Notes: generated by a model from the sequence alone, not told the origin. A DNA stretch of 64,000 bases from JARYMI01 sp037444845 (GCA_037444845.1 JBBILQ010000008.1:1-64000); one strand, 5' to 3'; numbered from the stretch's first letter, positions 8,483-17,010 are shown. Program-made: numbers and translations.

Positions 8483-9201
8483 CTGAGGGCACTCCTGAAG
8501 ACTTCTTCTAAGTTTCCGGCCTGGTATTTTTCTTTAAGCTCTTTCGAAGTGCCGGAATCCAGGATGACTCCCTTATCGATGAGAGCGACCCTGTCGGACA
8601 GGAACTCGATCTCGAGCATGTTGTGCGAGGACAGGAGCACGGAGATGCCTTCGGCGGCGAATTTCTTGATGATCTCTCTCACCTCCAGCGCGTTGATAAC
8701 GTCGAGGCCTGAGGTGGGTTCGTCCAGGATGGCCAGGTCCGGCCTGGTCATGAGGGCCCGGCCGAGGAGGAGTTTCCTGACCATCCCCTTTGAATACGTG
8801 CCGGCCTTCTCGTTGATCCGATTTCCCAGTCTGGCGATCGATTTGGCTCGATCCACAAACTCGCGGGTTTTCTCGTCGGAATCGGCGTAGAACCTGGCCA
8901 TGAACTTCAAATAATCGATGCCCTTGAGGTTTCTGTACGCTCCGGCTTCTTCAGGAAGATAGCTGATTTTTTCACGGAATTTTTCCGGTTCCTTTTTCAG
9001 GTCGAAACCAAGAAACGTGACTTTGCCACCGGTGGCGGAGAGGAGAGTGGCCACGATGCGGAGAGCTGTCGTCTTTCCGGCCCCGTTCGGGCCGATGAGG
9101 GCGAAGATTTCTCCCGGTTTGACCTGGAAGTTGATGCCTTTGAGGGCTTCCAGGCTGCCGTAATTTTTTCTTAGGCCTTCGACTTCGAGGACTGAATCCA
9201 T
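8479..9201 (-). CDS. ABC transporter ATP-binding protein (NatA-like)
   Basis: A 240-residue ABC ATPase. Walker A GPNGAGKTT is at residues 37-45 and Walker B LAILDEPTSGLD is near 150. The signature loop is degenerate, YSKGMVRKLLL instead of LSGGQ, which is common among ABC-2 drug, Na+ and lipid exporters. The H-loop lies in LLSSHNMLEIE. The start at 9201 has GGGAGG 5 bases upstream; an earlier in-frame ATG (9258) is not needed. It pairs with the downstream permease by ATGA overlap. Confidence 0.9.
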   Translation of the reverse strand: MDSVLEVEGLRKNYGSLEALKGINFQVKPGEIFALIGPNGAGKTTALRIVATLLSATGGKVTFLGFDLKKEPEKFREKISYLPEEAGAYRNLKGIDYLKFMARFYADSDEKTREFVDRAKSIARLGNRINEKAGTYSKGMVRKLLLGRALMTRPDLAILDEPTSGLDVINALEVREIIKKFAAEGISVLLSSHNMLEIEFLSDRVALIDKGVILDSGTSKELKEKYQAGNLEEVFRSALR

Positions 9202-9264
9202 ACAAACCTCCCGTTCTTCATACGCAGAGATTCTAATAAAGTTTGGGCCGATTTGCAAAACAGG

Positions 9265-11211
9265 TCAAGATTTGACGATGACAGCCAGCGATTCCATGTG
9301 CGGGGTGTGGGGGAAAAAGTCGAAGATGGAGAGCTTCTGGAGCTTGTAACCGTGCTGGGCAAAAAGGCTCAGGTCGCGCGCCAGGGCAGCCGGGTTGCAG
9401 GAGACATAAATGATGGCCGGAATGTTCAAGGCTGTGATGTGTTTAAGTCCTTTGTTGCTGATCCCAGCCCGGGGAGGGTCGAGCACAACGAGGTCAAAGC
9501 CGCGGAAGTCGCTCTTCTTGAGAACCCGCTCGACGCGGCCTTCGATAAAGCGACAGTTAGAGATGCCGTTCGTCCGGCAGTTTTCCCTGGCCGTCGCGAT
9601 GTTCATCGGTTCAGAATCGACGCCGACGACTTCGTCTGCGGTCCGGGATAGGAAGATCTCGATCGACCCCGGCCCGCAGTAAAGGCCCAGGACTCTCCGG
9701 CTTGCTCTGGCGTTTGCTTCGGCCGCAATTTTGCTGTAAAGAATCTCCGCCGCCTTCGGGTTAGGCTGGAAGAAGGATTCAGGAGAGATTCGAAACCGAA
9801 ACCTTCCCATCGTATCCTCGATGAATTTCTGGCCGGAGATGTGTTTTTTCGCGGTGTAGTCGACGACATCGGAAACCCGGTCGGTTTCCACCCACCAGAA
9901 GCTCTTCATCCGGGACATCTCAAGCTCCAGCCTTTCGGCGAGCCGCCAGACTTCTGGCTGCCGGCCGCTCTTCGTTCCCAGGATAGCCAGGATATCGCCG
10001 CTTGCTTTTCCTTCTCTCAAGACGAGATTCCGGAAATAGCCTTCCCGCCGGGTCGGGTCGTAGGCGGGGAGTCCCGTCTCTTTGGCAAAGCCGGCAACAA
10101 GGGGAAAAATCTCTTCGGCAGCGGGGCTGAAGATCGGGCATTTTTTGAGCTCAACAGTGCTTCTTTCGCCTTTTGCCAGAGGAGAAGCGCGGCGGCGAAG
10201 GCCAAGAAAGACGCGGCGGCCTTCTCCTCCGAAGGCAAACTCCATCTTGTTCCTGTAGAAATAAATATCCGGCGAAGGGATGATGGGCTCTTTTTCCAGC
10301 CCGGTTGCTTCGATTTTCCCGATTGTCCTCAGGGTTCGAAGGAAATAATTCTCTTTGAGCTCGAGCTGCTTGGAATAAGCGAGGTTCTGGAAGGCGCAGC
10401 CGCCGCACTCGCCGAAATGGGGACATTCCGGCTTGACCCGAAAAGGTGAACGAGAGTTGAAGTTGATCATCCGGCCGAAAAAATGTTTTTTCCTTTTCCG
10501 CGCCACCCTGATTGTGACCTGATCGCCGACGATGGTCCCGGGGACAAAAGTGACTGCCTTGTCGATCATCGCCACACCCCAGTCGTTCGGGAAAGCGATA
10601 TCGGTGATAGTGACGGAATGCTCCGCGCTCAAGAACTCGGCCAGCAGCCTCTTGACTCTCTTAACGGGAAGGCCGACGACATTGTCGTAGTCGCCTTCGA
10701 GTTTTTCGACAAAGGCATCCCCGACCTTTTGAATGGCGTAACCTCCGGCTTTGTCAGCGAACTCGCCGGTCGCGAGATAGCCTTCGATCTCTTCGTCGCT
10801 TAACGGCTTGAAGCGGACGTGGCTGATCTCGCAATCGGCGAGGAGCCTGTCCTCGTCTTTCTTGTAAAAGGCGACGGCGGTGATAACGCGATGCCTTTGG
10901 CCGGAGAGTTTCTTGAGCATCTGCCTGGCGTCAAGCCTGTCTTTGGGCTTTCCGAGGATTTCCTTTCCCAGACAGACGAGAGTATCAGCCCCTAAGACCA
11001 GCGCAGACGGAAATTTCTCGGCCACATCCCGCGCTTTGGCTTCGGCAGCATGGAGGGCAAAACGCACTGGGTCTTGTTCTCGGAAGGTCTCTTCGTCCAC
11101 TTCGCTCGGGACAACCTGGAAGCGGCTGACGATTCTCTTGAGGAGCTCTTGTCGTCGCGGCGACCGAGAGGCAAGGATGATCTCTAGACCGGTCTCAGGA
11201 TTTGTCCGCAT
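9265..11211 (-). CDS. Maf nucleotide pyrophosphatase fused to RlmD-type 23S rRNA uridine methyltransferase
   Basis: One uninterrupted 648-residue frame carries two enzymes. Residues 1-195 are a complete Maf protein: ILASRSPRRQELL (12-24), LGADTLV (73-79), YLATGEFADKAGGYAIQ and GDYDNVVGLP, typical of Maf house-cleaning NTP pyrophosphatases. Residues 198-258 are a TRAM RNA-binding domain. Residues 260-648 are an RlmD/RumA m5U methyltransferase with Fe-S cysteines C263, C269, C272 and C358, SAM motif GLYCGPGS (509-516), LDPPRAG, catalytic C605 in SCNP and E640. These are normally separate genes. The start has no Shine-Dalgarno; a promoter sits directly in front of it (11220-11249), suggesting a leaderless message. 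Both active sites look intact. Confidence 0.9.
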   Translation of the reverse strand: MRTNPETGLEIILASRSPRRQELLKRIVSRFQVVPSEVDEETFREQDPVRFALHAAEAKARDVAEKFPSALVLGADTLVCLGKEILGKPKDRLDARQMLKKLSGQRHRVITAVAFYKKDEDRLLADCEISHVRFKPLSDEEIEGYLATGEFADKAGGYAIQKVGDAFVEKLEGDYDNVVGLPVKRVKRLLAEFLSAEHSVTITDIAFPNDWGVAMIDKAVTFVPGTIVGDQVTIRVARKRKKHFFGRMINFNSRSPFRVKPECPHFGECGGCAFQNLAYSKQLELKENYFLRTLRTIGKIEATGLEKEPIIPSPDIYFYRNKMEFAFGGEGRRVFLGLRRRASPLAKGERSTVELKKCPIFSPAAEEIFPLVAGFAKETGLPAYDPTRREGYFRNLVLREGKASGDILAILGTKSGRQPEVWRLAERLELEMSRMKSFWWVETDRVSDVVDYTAKKHISGQKFIEDTMGRFRFRISPESFFQPNPKAAEILYSKIAAEANARASRRVLGLYCGPGSIEIFLSRTADEVVGVDSEPMNIATARENCRTNGISNCRFIEGRVERVLKKSDFRGFDLVVLDPPRAGISNKGLKHITALNIPAIIYVSCNPAALARDLSLFAQHGYKLQKLSIFDFFPHTPHMESLAVIVKS

Positions 11212-11219
11212 CGGTCCAC

Positions 11220-11249
11220 ACTATATGACCGGAGAAGTGCCGATGTCAA
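11220..11249 (-). promoter_or_regulatory. Promoter of the Maf-RlmD fusion gene, probably leaderless
   Basis: On the minus strand, TTGACA (11249-11244), 18 bases, TATAGT (11225-11220). The expected transcription start (about 11213) is almost at the ATG (11211), and no SD is present. Confidence 0.6.
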
Positions 11250-11292
11250 CGCCGGACATTCGAACGTTCGATGAGAAGGGCAACATTCTTGG

Positions 11293-11321
11293 TTGACAAG
11301 AGGGGAGAGAATTTCTATAGT
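11293..11321 (+). promoter_or_regulatory. Sigma70 promoter of the POT transporter gene
   Basis: TTGACA (11293-11298), 17 bases, TATAGT (11316-11321). The leader is about 30 bases and contains AAGGA (11345-11349) before the ATG at 11359. It is back-to-back with the promoter of the Maf-RlmD fusion. Confidence 0.75.
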
Positions 11322-11358
11322 AGTCCGAGCCAGCTCGAACCAACAAGGACGGTGAGCC

Positions 11359-13041
11359 ATGTTCAAAGGGCATCCGAAGGGTCTCTTTGTCGCCTTTTTT
11401 TCCAACATGGGCGAGCGGTTCGGGTTTTACACGATGATCAGCATCTTTGTCCTCTTCCTTCAAGCCAAGTACGGCTTTAACGCCGCCCAATCGAGCTTAG
11501 TTTATGGAGTTTTTCTTTTCTGTGTTTATTTTTTCCCGCTGCTCGGGGGAGTGGTGGCTGACAGGCTGTTAGGCTACGGGAGGACGATCAGCCTTGGTCT
11601 TGTCGTCATGTTCTTAGGCTACATGATGCTCGCGATCCCGAGCGTTAGGGAGACGAATTTCGCTCTCGTTATCGCCGCCCTGGCCACGATAGCCCTGGGC
11701 ACAGGGTTTTTCAAGGGCAACCTCCAGGCACTCGTGGGGAACCTGTATGATGACCCCCATTACGGCGCCTTGCGCGACAGGGCGTTCAATATTTTTTACA
11801 TGGGGATCAACATCGGCGCGATGTTCGCGCCGACAGCCTCGGAAAAGGTCAGCAACTGGATTCTGGCCGCGTCGAACTATGTTTACGACGCAAGGATTCC
11901 AGCGCTGGCCAACGATTTCCTGAAGGGAAAACTGGCCGAGGCGGGCGAGTATCTCTCCATCGCCCGGCTCCAGGACCCGAGCGTCACCCTGGAAACGCTC
12001 GCCGGGTTTTCGGAGAGATACATCAACGCCCTGAGCAAATCCTACCACTACGGCTTCGGAGTGGCCTGCGTCAGCCTGATCATCTCCATGCTCATCTTCT
12101 GGGGTTTCCGGAAGTTTTACCGGCAGGCCGATTTCACCGAAAAACAGAAAGCCAAGTCTGAAGCGCTCAAATCTCAAGTAGTCGAACTGACTCCCCAGCA
12201 AACAAGGGAACGCCTGGTCGCCCTTGTTCTCGTGTTTTTGGTCGTCATCTTCTTCTGGATGTCTTTCCACCAGAGCGCGGTCACGATGACCTATTTTGCG
12301 AGGGATTACACTGTGCCGAGCGTGGGCAAGATCGCCAACTTGCTTTTTGACCTTTTCGGCCTTCTGGCCGTCTTCCTGGCCGTCGTGGGCCTTGTTTTCC
12401 TGCTCAGGAAAAGTTCTGGCACCGGAACGCGGTTGCTCGGAGGGCTGGCTCTTGTCGGGTTTGGACTCCTCGCCCTCCAGAGATACAAAAGCTACGGGGA
12501 GGTCAACCCGTTCACTCCGCAAAAATTCCAGCATTTCAACCCGTTTTTTATCGTCGCTTTAACCCCGCTCGTTGTCGGCCTGTTCGGCTATCTGAACAGG
12601 AAGGGGAAAGAGCCCTCGGCGCCGAGGAAAATCGGTGTCGGCATGCTCATCACCGCGGTCGGCTTCCTCCTGCTCGTTTTTGGGTCGTTCGGGTTGCCCA
12701 GCCCGAAAGAACTTGGCGGACAGGTGGCGCCGGCCGGAGACCTTGTTTCCGTCTACTGGCTGATCGCGACGTATTTTTTGCTGACGATTGCTGAGCTCTT
12801 CCTCAGCCCGATGGGGATTTCTTTCGTTTCGCGAGTGGCGCCTCCAAAGTACAAAGGAATGATGCAGGGCGGATGGTTTGCCGCGACAGCCATCGGGAAC
12901 TATCTTGTCGCCGTCATCGGCTATTTCTGGTTGAGGGTGCCCTTATGGTCGTTGTGGTTGATCCTGGTTGTTTGCTGTCTTCTTTCTGCCGGGTTCATCT
13001 TTGCGGTGATGAAAAGGCTTGAGCGGGTGGCTCGAGCTTAG
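11359..13041 (+). CDS. POT/PTR-family proton-coupled oligopeptide transporter
   Basis: A 560-residue multi-spanning carrier. POT signatures are clear: MGERFGFYTM near residue 17 (the ExxER/FxYY motif), GGVVADRLLGYGRTI, GTGFFKGNLQALVGNLY and FNIFYMGINIGAMFAP. Members import di- and tripeptides with protons in the inner membrane. Between membrane segments 4 and 5 there is an unusual loop of about 60 residues (roughly 170-230). Peptide uptake fits the many peptidases in this window. The stop overlaps the convergent GNAT gene by 4 bases. Confidence 0.87.
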   Translation: MFKGHPKGLFVAFFSNMGERFGFYTMISIFVLFLQAKYGFNAAQSSLVYGVFLFCVYFFPLLGGVVADRLLGYGRTISLGLVVMFLGYMMLAIPSVRETNFALVIAALATIALGTGFFKGNLQALVGNLYDDPHYGALRDRAFNIFYMGINIGAMFAPTASEKVSNWILAASNYVYDARIPALANDFLKGKLAEAGEYLSIARLQDPSVTLETLAGFSERYINALSKSYHYGFGVACVSLIISMLIFWGFRKFYRQADFTEKQKAKSEALKSQVVELTPQQTRERLVALVLVFLVVIFFWMSFHQSAVTMTYFARDYTVPSVGKIANLLFDLFGLLAVFLAVVGLVFLLRKSSGTGTRLLGGLALVGFGLLALQRYKSYGEVNPFTPQKFQHFNPFFIVALTPLVVGLFGYLNRKGKEPSAPRKIGVGMLITAVGFLLLVFGSFGLPSPKELGGQVAPAGDLVSVYWLIATYFLLTIAELFLSPMGISFVSRVAPPKYKGMMQGGWFAATAIGNYLVAVIGYFWLRVPLWSLWLILVVCCLLSAGFIFAVMKRLERVARA

Positions 13042-13859
13042 GCGAGTTTCTTGAGGACATAGAAACAGCGATCTCTGTAAAGAAAATCGACTGCCGCATA
13101 ACCGCGCCCGAAGTATCTCCGCATGGCTCTGCGAAGACGATCCTGCCAGGCTGCGATGAAAGCACGCGCCGTACGGCTTGTGTTTATTTCCTGCGGGACC
13201 TCGGCCAGGATGATTTTATCGTCAAGGTTGAGTCTTACTTTGCCCGGCCAGGAGTCTGGGGCAGTGGATTTTCTCTCAAGAGCCCTTGGTAGCCTATTTT
13301 CGTCATACCGATCAAATCTATCCTGCCGGTGCCTTTCAACCCGGGCTGTCCTTATCTGCCACTCGACCAGAAACCGGTCGGTCGGGATGTGCAGGCCGTG
13401 GGTCAGGGAGGATGTCGTCCCGTAAAAATTCGGCCAGTAGGTCCTGGTCATCGCGCCTAAGGTGTGCAGGTTGAGGTTGGCATTCCTGGCGACAAGAGGG
13501 TCAAAGGTCCAGGTAATCAGGTCGTATCCCAGCCTCAGGGCCCATCTCCGCTGCGCCCATTTCAGCTTTTTGCCGATCCCAAGGCCTTGGTAATCCGGGA
13601 GGACAGCCAGAAGGTGAGAATGCTGGCGCGGCTTGTTGTCGAAGATTGCGGGGAAGGAATAGACAAAACCGGCGAGTTCCTCTTCGACGTAAGCCCCCAG
13701 GAGGATTGCTCCCATCCGGGAGGTGATGGAGAACTGATGGGTGGGAGTAAGGTCGATGTCATCGTGTTTCCAGACGGTTTTCTGGATACGGACGAGCTTG
13801 GCGAAATCGGCGTGGCTCGTCAGCTTTCGGATTCTGACCTGGAGCCTTCTCTTTTTCAT
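13038..13859 (-). CDS. GNAT-superfamily acetyltransferase (COG3375-like)
   Basis: A 273-residue protein. The GNAT fold is seen at residues 10-150: LGAYVEEELAGFVYSFP (strand 4) and LAVLPDYQGLGIGKKLK (acetyl-CoA loop, Q/RxxGxG/A). ITWTFDPLVARNANLNLHTLGA follows, characteristic of the COG3375 group, and then a basic C-terminal extension. The start at 13859 is preferred because a good promoter (13883-13912) lies inside the longer open frame that begins at 13907. The substrate is unknown. Confidence 0.78.
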   Translation of the reverse strand: MKKRRLQVRIRKLTSHADFAKLVRIQKTVWKHDDIDLTPTHQFSITSRMGAILLGAYVEEELAGFVYSFPAIFDNKPRQHSHLLAVLPDYQGLGIGKKLKWAQRRWALRLGYDLITWTFDPLVARNANLNLHTLGAMTRTYWPNFYGTTSSLTHGLHIPTDRFLVEWQIRTARVERHRQDRFDRYDENRLPRALERKSTAPDSWPGKVRLNLDDKIILAEVPQEINTSRTARAFIAAWQDRLRRAMRRYFGRGYAAVDFLYRDRCFYVLKKLA

Positions 13860-13882
13860 CGGTTTCGCTTCTATTCCTGCAG

Positions 13883-13912
13883 AATATATCTTTAGCGGGA
13901 AATCCATGTCAA
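13883..13912 (-). promoter_or_regulatory. Promoter of the COG3375-like GNAT gene
   Basis: On the minus strand, TTGACA (13912-13907), 18 bases, TATATT (13888-13883). The transcript would start near 13876, leaving about 17 bases of leader before the ATG at 13859. Confidence 0.6.
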
Positions 13913-13937
13913 GTTAATAGGGGTTAATAGGGGGACA

Positions 13938-14131
13938 GCATACGCAATTCACTTAACCTGATCTATTCACAAAATGATACGATAAAACGCCCCCTCCCCT
14001 GGCGGGAGGGGATAGAGGGGAGGGGGAATCTTTGAATGATCCCCCTCACCCCGACCCTCTCCCACATGGGGAGAGGGGATTTTTTCCTTTCATTTCGTGA
14101 ATAGTCCAGGTTAATTGAGGGCAACGTATGC
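13938..14131. mobile_element. REP/MITE-like element with about 40-bp inverted ends and two G/C hairpins
   Basis: The left arm (13938-13977) starts GCATACG and contains TTAACCTG and CTATTCAC before AAATGA. The right arm (14090-14131), read on the minus strand, has the same four blocks in the same order with few mismatches, so the element has imperfect terminal inverted repeats. Between them are two strong hairpins: CCCCTCCC/GGGAGGGG (13987-14007) and CCCTCTCCC/GGGAGAGGG (about 14055-14078). The second is followed by TTTTTT and could terminate transcription. No transposase is encoded, so mobilisation would need one elsewhere. The element truncates the truD remnant. Confidence 0.72.
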
Positions 14132-14539
14132 CCGGTTTACTAATTGCGGCAGCATAGAAAGTGGGGCATATTCAATTGGTGAGAGAGACGAAAAAAATCT
14201 CGTGATGAGGTCGGGACTCATGGGCCGGTCCATGAAGCCCCGCGACTCGAGGACGAATTCCTTTCCTTCTCGGCTGAAATCGGCTTGATCCCGGATGGCG
14301 ATAAATTGATACGTCAGGCCATGCCTGTCTTTTTTCCCGCCGTAAGAGAACTTGTCGAGAGGCAGAGAAAGGGAGCGGGATAAAAAACGAATCAGGTCGA
14401 GAGTGTTCCAGTGCGATTTTTTGAGAAGGTAAACACGGTGCTGTCCTCGGGGCCGGAGGCGAAGGGCTGCCCTCTCTTCGACAACAAAACCCTCCGAAAT
14501 TGACTTGATCGCGGGACGCCCGGGTTTATCTCCAGACAT
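14111..14539 (-). pseudogene. truD: truD (tRNA pseudouridine synthase) remnant, 3' part lost
   Basis: The 142-codon frame matches only the N-terminal third of TruD: SISEGFVVEE, GQHRVYLLKKSHWNTLDLIRFL, then FSYGGKKDRHGLTYQ, which holds the catalytic Asp (KDRHG), and GFMDRPMSPDLI. TruD is normally about 340-400 residues. Similarity stops near 14215 and the frame ends at a stop inside the right arm of the hairpin element. No further truD sequence appears beyond the element's left arm. The ATG at 14539 overlaps the end of the DUF2156 gene by 14 bases, so it was once translationally coupled. Loss of U13 modification in tRNA-Glu would follow unless another copy exists. Confidence 0.75.
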
Positions 14540-15398
14540 TGTATTTCTTAACCAGGTGGTGGGGATAGTAGGACATTTTGGCCCGGCGCAGGCCGGCAAC
14601 GCCAATATCCTGCTCCCGGTTGATGAACCTGAAGCCCGCCCATTCATGCCTGACGAATTCGCGGTTGATGAGCTGACTGAGGCCGTCATAACCAGGGCTG
14701 GCGATCTCGATGTGGATGACGGCCGTGTCAGCATTCAACCTCCCCCCGATCGAAAAAGCTTCAATCTGTCCTTCCACCTCGATCGCCCCGCCAACAAGCT
14801 CCAGATCCTTGAAGTGAGCGAGAGCTTCGAGGATGGCCGTTTTCTGCTCTTCGCCCACGGGCTGCCGCTGTTCTGCTTTTTCTCCCACCCACTTTTCGAA
14901 GAGATGCCGGCAGCCCTGAAGATGCTCAGGAGAGAGCGTCACGTATCTGTGGCTGTAGCTTTTTTCAAATTTCCTGATCCTGTTTCGCTTTCCGTCGTAT
15001 TTCTTCCCCCTGAGTGAGATCAAGTCTGAGGTTAGATAAACATAGTCAAAGTTGTTTGGGTCCTGATCGTGCGCGAACCCGCTGCAGTAGCGCTCGACGA
15101 AGGCTTCTGGAACCCGGGAAAGCCGTGGCGAAAAAGAGAGGCAGGTTTCGACCGTTTCCCGGATGTCGGTATGGCCGAGCGGCTGCAAAAAATAAGCGGG
15201 CTCGGAGGGAGGTTCACAGAGGAAGCAGAGGTTGCCGTTTATCGTCGTCATCTTGGGGTGCTCGAAATTCCGCCAGATAAAAATATTGGCAAAGCTGATC
15301 TCGCACGCTTCTGAAGGAAAGCGACGGATGAAGCCCAAAATCGTCTCCTTGTCCTCGAGCCCGACCAGCTTGAATTCCGGAAAACGTGGCAGGGTCAT
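14526..15398 (-). CDS. DUF2156 (LPG synthase C-terminal-like) acyl/aminoacyl-transferase fold protein
   Basis: A 290-residue soluble protein resembling DUF2156, the GNAT-like C-terminal domain of phosphatidylglycerol lysyltransferases. Visible hallmarks are DLISLRGKKYDGKRNRIRKFEK near residue 130, the GAIEVEGQIEAFSIGGRL strand pair, and LINREFVRHEWAGFRFINREQDIGVAGLRRAKMSYYP near the end. Stand-alone DUF2156 proteins have no membrane domain and their substrate is not known to me. The start at 15398 overlaps the stop of the upstream GNAT gene (ATGA), giving a coupled pair that continued into truD. Confidence 0.8.
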   Translation of the reverse strand: MTLPRFPEFKLVGLEDKETILGFIRRFPSEACEISFANIFIWRNFEHPKMTTINGNLCFLCEPPSEPAYFLQPLGHTDIRETVETCLSFSPRLSRVPEAFVERYCSGFAHDQDPNNFDYVYLTSDLISLRGKKYDGKRNRIRKFEKSYSHRYVTLSPEHLQGCRHLFEKWVGEKAEQRQPVGEEQKTAILEALAHFKDLELVGGAIEVEGQIEAFSIGGRLNADTAVIHIEIASPGYDGLSQLINREFVRHEWAGFRFINREQDIGVAGLRRAKMSYYPHHLVKKYNVWR

Positions 15399-15802
15399 CC
15401 TCGTTTTTTGATCATGATCGTGCAGCGGTCGCGGCTGCACTCCGCGCACCAGTCGACTTTCTTGATCATCGAGGCGGGGATAGAACCAGATTCTTCAAAC
15501 CCGAGTTTTCTGAAAAATTCCGGGATGATTGTGGCCAGGTAGATATCGCCGGATGTTTCCTGGAGGAGAGTCCGGACAAGTTGCCTTCCCAAGCCCCTTT
15601 TCTGGAATGTTTCATCGACGCCGAGCGAACAAAGCTCCCTGCAGTCCGGATGCTTCTTGAGTCCGCAAATGCCGATGATTTTGTCGCCTTCCGAAGCCAC
15701 CCAGAAATCATCCGCTGCCATGTTCTCGTAATCGAGGTTGTGCTTGGCCGCGAGAGCGCTGATTTGAGGCAAGTCGTCTTTTACAGCTTTTCGGATGGGC
15801 AT
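15395..15802 (-). CDS. Small GNAT acetyltransferase, N-acetylglutamate synthase-like
   Basis: A 135-residue single-domain GNAT. The acetyl-CoA loop is GVDETFQKRGLGRQLV (about 75-90), followed by IIPEFFRKLGFEE and a Cys-containing end (DWCAECSRDRCTIM) similar to ArgA-type GNAT domains. The acceptor could be glutamate or another small molecule; no other arginine gene is near. No SD precedes the ATG. TTGGCA (15841-15836) and TATGGT on the minus strand put a possible transcription start within a few bases of it. It is translationally coupled to the DUF2156 gene. Confidence 0.75.
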   Translation of the reverse strand: MPIRKAVKDDLPQISALAAKHNLDYENMAADDFWVASEGDKIIGICGLKKHPDCRELCSLGVDETFQKRGLGRQLVRTLLQETSGDIYLATIIPEFFRKLGFEESGSIPASMIKKVDWCAECSRDRCTIMIKKRG

Positions 15803-15911
15803 GCGAGTATTTTACCATAAAGCCCCGGATCTCCTTGCCAAGAAAAAGAACAGGCCCGGGCCCCAAGTTGAGGAAAGATATGCGTTCAGTTTAAATAAAA
15901 GACCTTTTTAT

Positions 15912-15940
15912 TTGACGAATCAGACATGTCCATGTTAATA
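15912..15940 (+). promoter_or_regulatory. Promoter of the radical SAM-VTT-PAP2 operon
   Basis: TTGACG (15912-15917), 17 bases, TTAATA (15935-15940). The ATG at 15973 is preceded by AAAGGA. The surrounding region (15803-15972) is AT-rich and holds no gene. Confidence 0.5.
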
Positions 15941-15972
15941 GTTATTTGCATTTAATAAAGGAATAAACGATT

Positions 15973-17010
15973 ATGGGCAGCAGCGAATTTGCAGGAACTT
16001 ACCTGGACAGCAAGATCCGGTCGTCATCAAGAGGACACCGACGTTCGATATCAGCGAGACGGAGCCTTTCTCTGGGCCTGCGAGGGCTCAAAAATTCCAT
16101 CCGAAGAAGGCCATTGACCATATCCTTTGAGATTACCCACGCCTGCAACGCAAAATGTCGTCATTGTCATCTCGGAGGGGGAATAAAGGAAGACCGGGCC
16201 TCTCCTCAGGCCTATGCGGAGATCTGCCGCAGGGTTAAGCCCGTCATCGCCCAGTTTTCTGGCGGCGAGCCGCTTCTCCGCCAGGACCTCGAGGAGATCG
16301 TCCGGGCGGTTCGCGTCCGTGACCGCGCGCCTTATGTCGTGGTTACGACCAACGGAGCCCTGCTCACAAGAAAACGCTACGACGGCCTCCGCGAGGCCGG
16401 GGTCGACGAGTTCTCGATTTCGCTGGATTATCCGGACGAGCGGCATGATGCGTTCCGGCGGATCCCCGGTCTGTTCGGCCGCATCAGGGCTCTGGTCGAA
16501 GGCTTGATCCCGTCAGAGAGGAGCCACATCACGCTTTGCTGTGTCATCCAGCGTGACAATTTTAGAGACCTTCCGCGGATGTCAGAGCTTGCATGGAAAT
16601 GGAGCGTTGCCATCAACTTCAGCTGCTACACACCGCTCCGGACTCATGACCGGAGTTACATGATTCCTCGGGAAGAGCTGGGCGAATTCCAGGAGATCAC
16701 CAAACGGCTCGTTGCTTTCAAGAAGCAACACGACACCGTCTTCACATCGGAATATTTTTTTAAGAACATGACGAACTATTTCGAGCGGGGCTATTTTCCC
16801 CGCTGCCGTACTGGAGAGAAGTTTTGCAACGTCAATCCCAACGGGACGTTTTCTCCCTGCGGCCTGATCATCACAGATTTCAAGACACTGGAAGAACTGA
16901 AAACCGGCTTTTCAAGGACGAACACCTGCGCCTACTGCCTGACGAGCACCCGGGCCAATTCCGAACAGCCGCTCTGGCGGTTAGCCTGGAATGTGCTGGA
17001 AAACTTTTAA
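15973..17010 (+). CDS. Radical SAM enzyme with SPASM-like cysteine-rich C-terminus
   Basis: A 345-residue radical SAM protein. The 4Fe-4S motif is C58-x3-C62-x2-C65 (HACNAKCRHC); FSGGEPLL supplies the SAM-binding glycines. The C-terminal region has five or more cysteines (PRCRTGEKFC, FSPCG, CAYC), as in SPASM or twitch domains that hold extra Fe-S clusters. The first 45 residues are basic and serine-rich, with no signal peptide. It is followed 21 bases later by a VTT membrane protein and then a PAP2 protein, so a lipid or membrane-bound substrate is plausible. The chemistry cannot be assigned from sequence. Confidence 0.85.
   Translation: MGSSEFAGTYLDSKIRSSSRGHRRSISARRSLSLGLRGLKNSIRRRPLTISFEITHACNAKCRHCHLGGGIKEDRASPQAYAEICRRVKPVIAQFSGGEPLLRQDLEEIVRAVRVRDRAPYVVVTTNGALLTRKRYDGLREAGVDEFSISLDYPDERHDAFRRIPGLFGRIRALVEGLIPSERSHITLCCVIQRDNFRDLPRMSELAWKWSVAINFSCYTPLRTHDRSYMIPREELGEFQEITKRLVAFKKQHDTVFTSEYFFKNMTNYFERGYFPRCRTGEKFCNVNPNGTFSPCGLIITDFKTLEELKTGFSRTNTCAYCLTSTRANSEQPLWRLAWNVLENF

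Noticed and set aside
11614..12534. 306-codon minus-strand frame opposite the POT transporter gene
   Set aside because: Antisense to a carrier with strong family motifs; the translation is charged and resembles nothing.
14055..14085. Hairpin plus TTTTTT as a stand-alone intrinsic terminator
   Set aside because: It has terminator form on the plus strand, but the gene upstream on that strand ends 1 kb earlier and faces a convergent gene; it is better explained as part of the repeated element.
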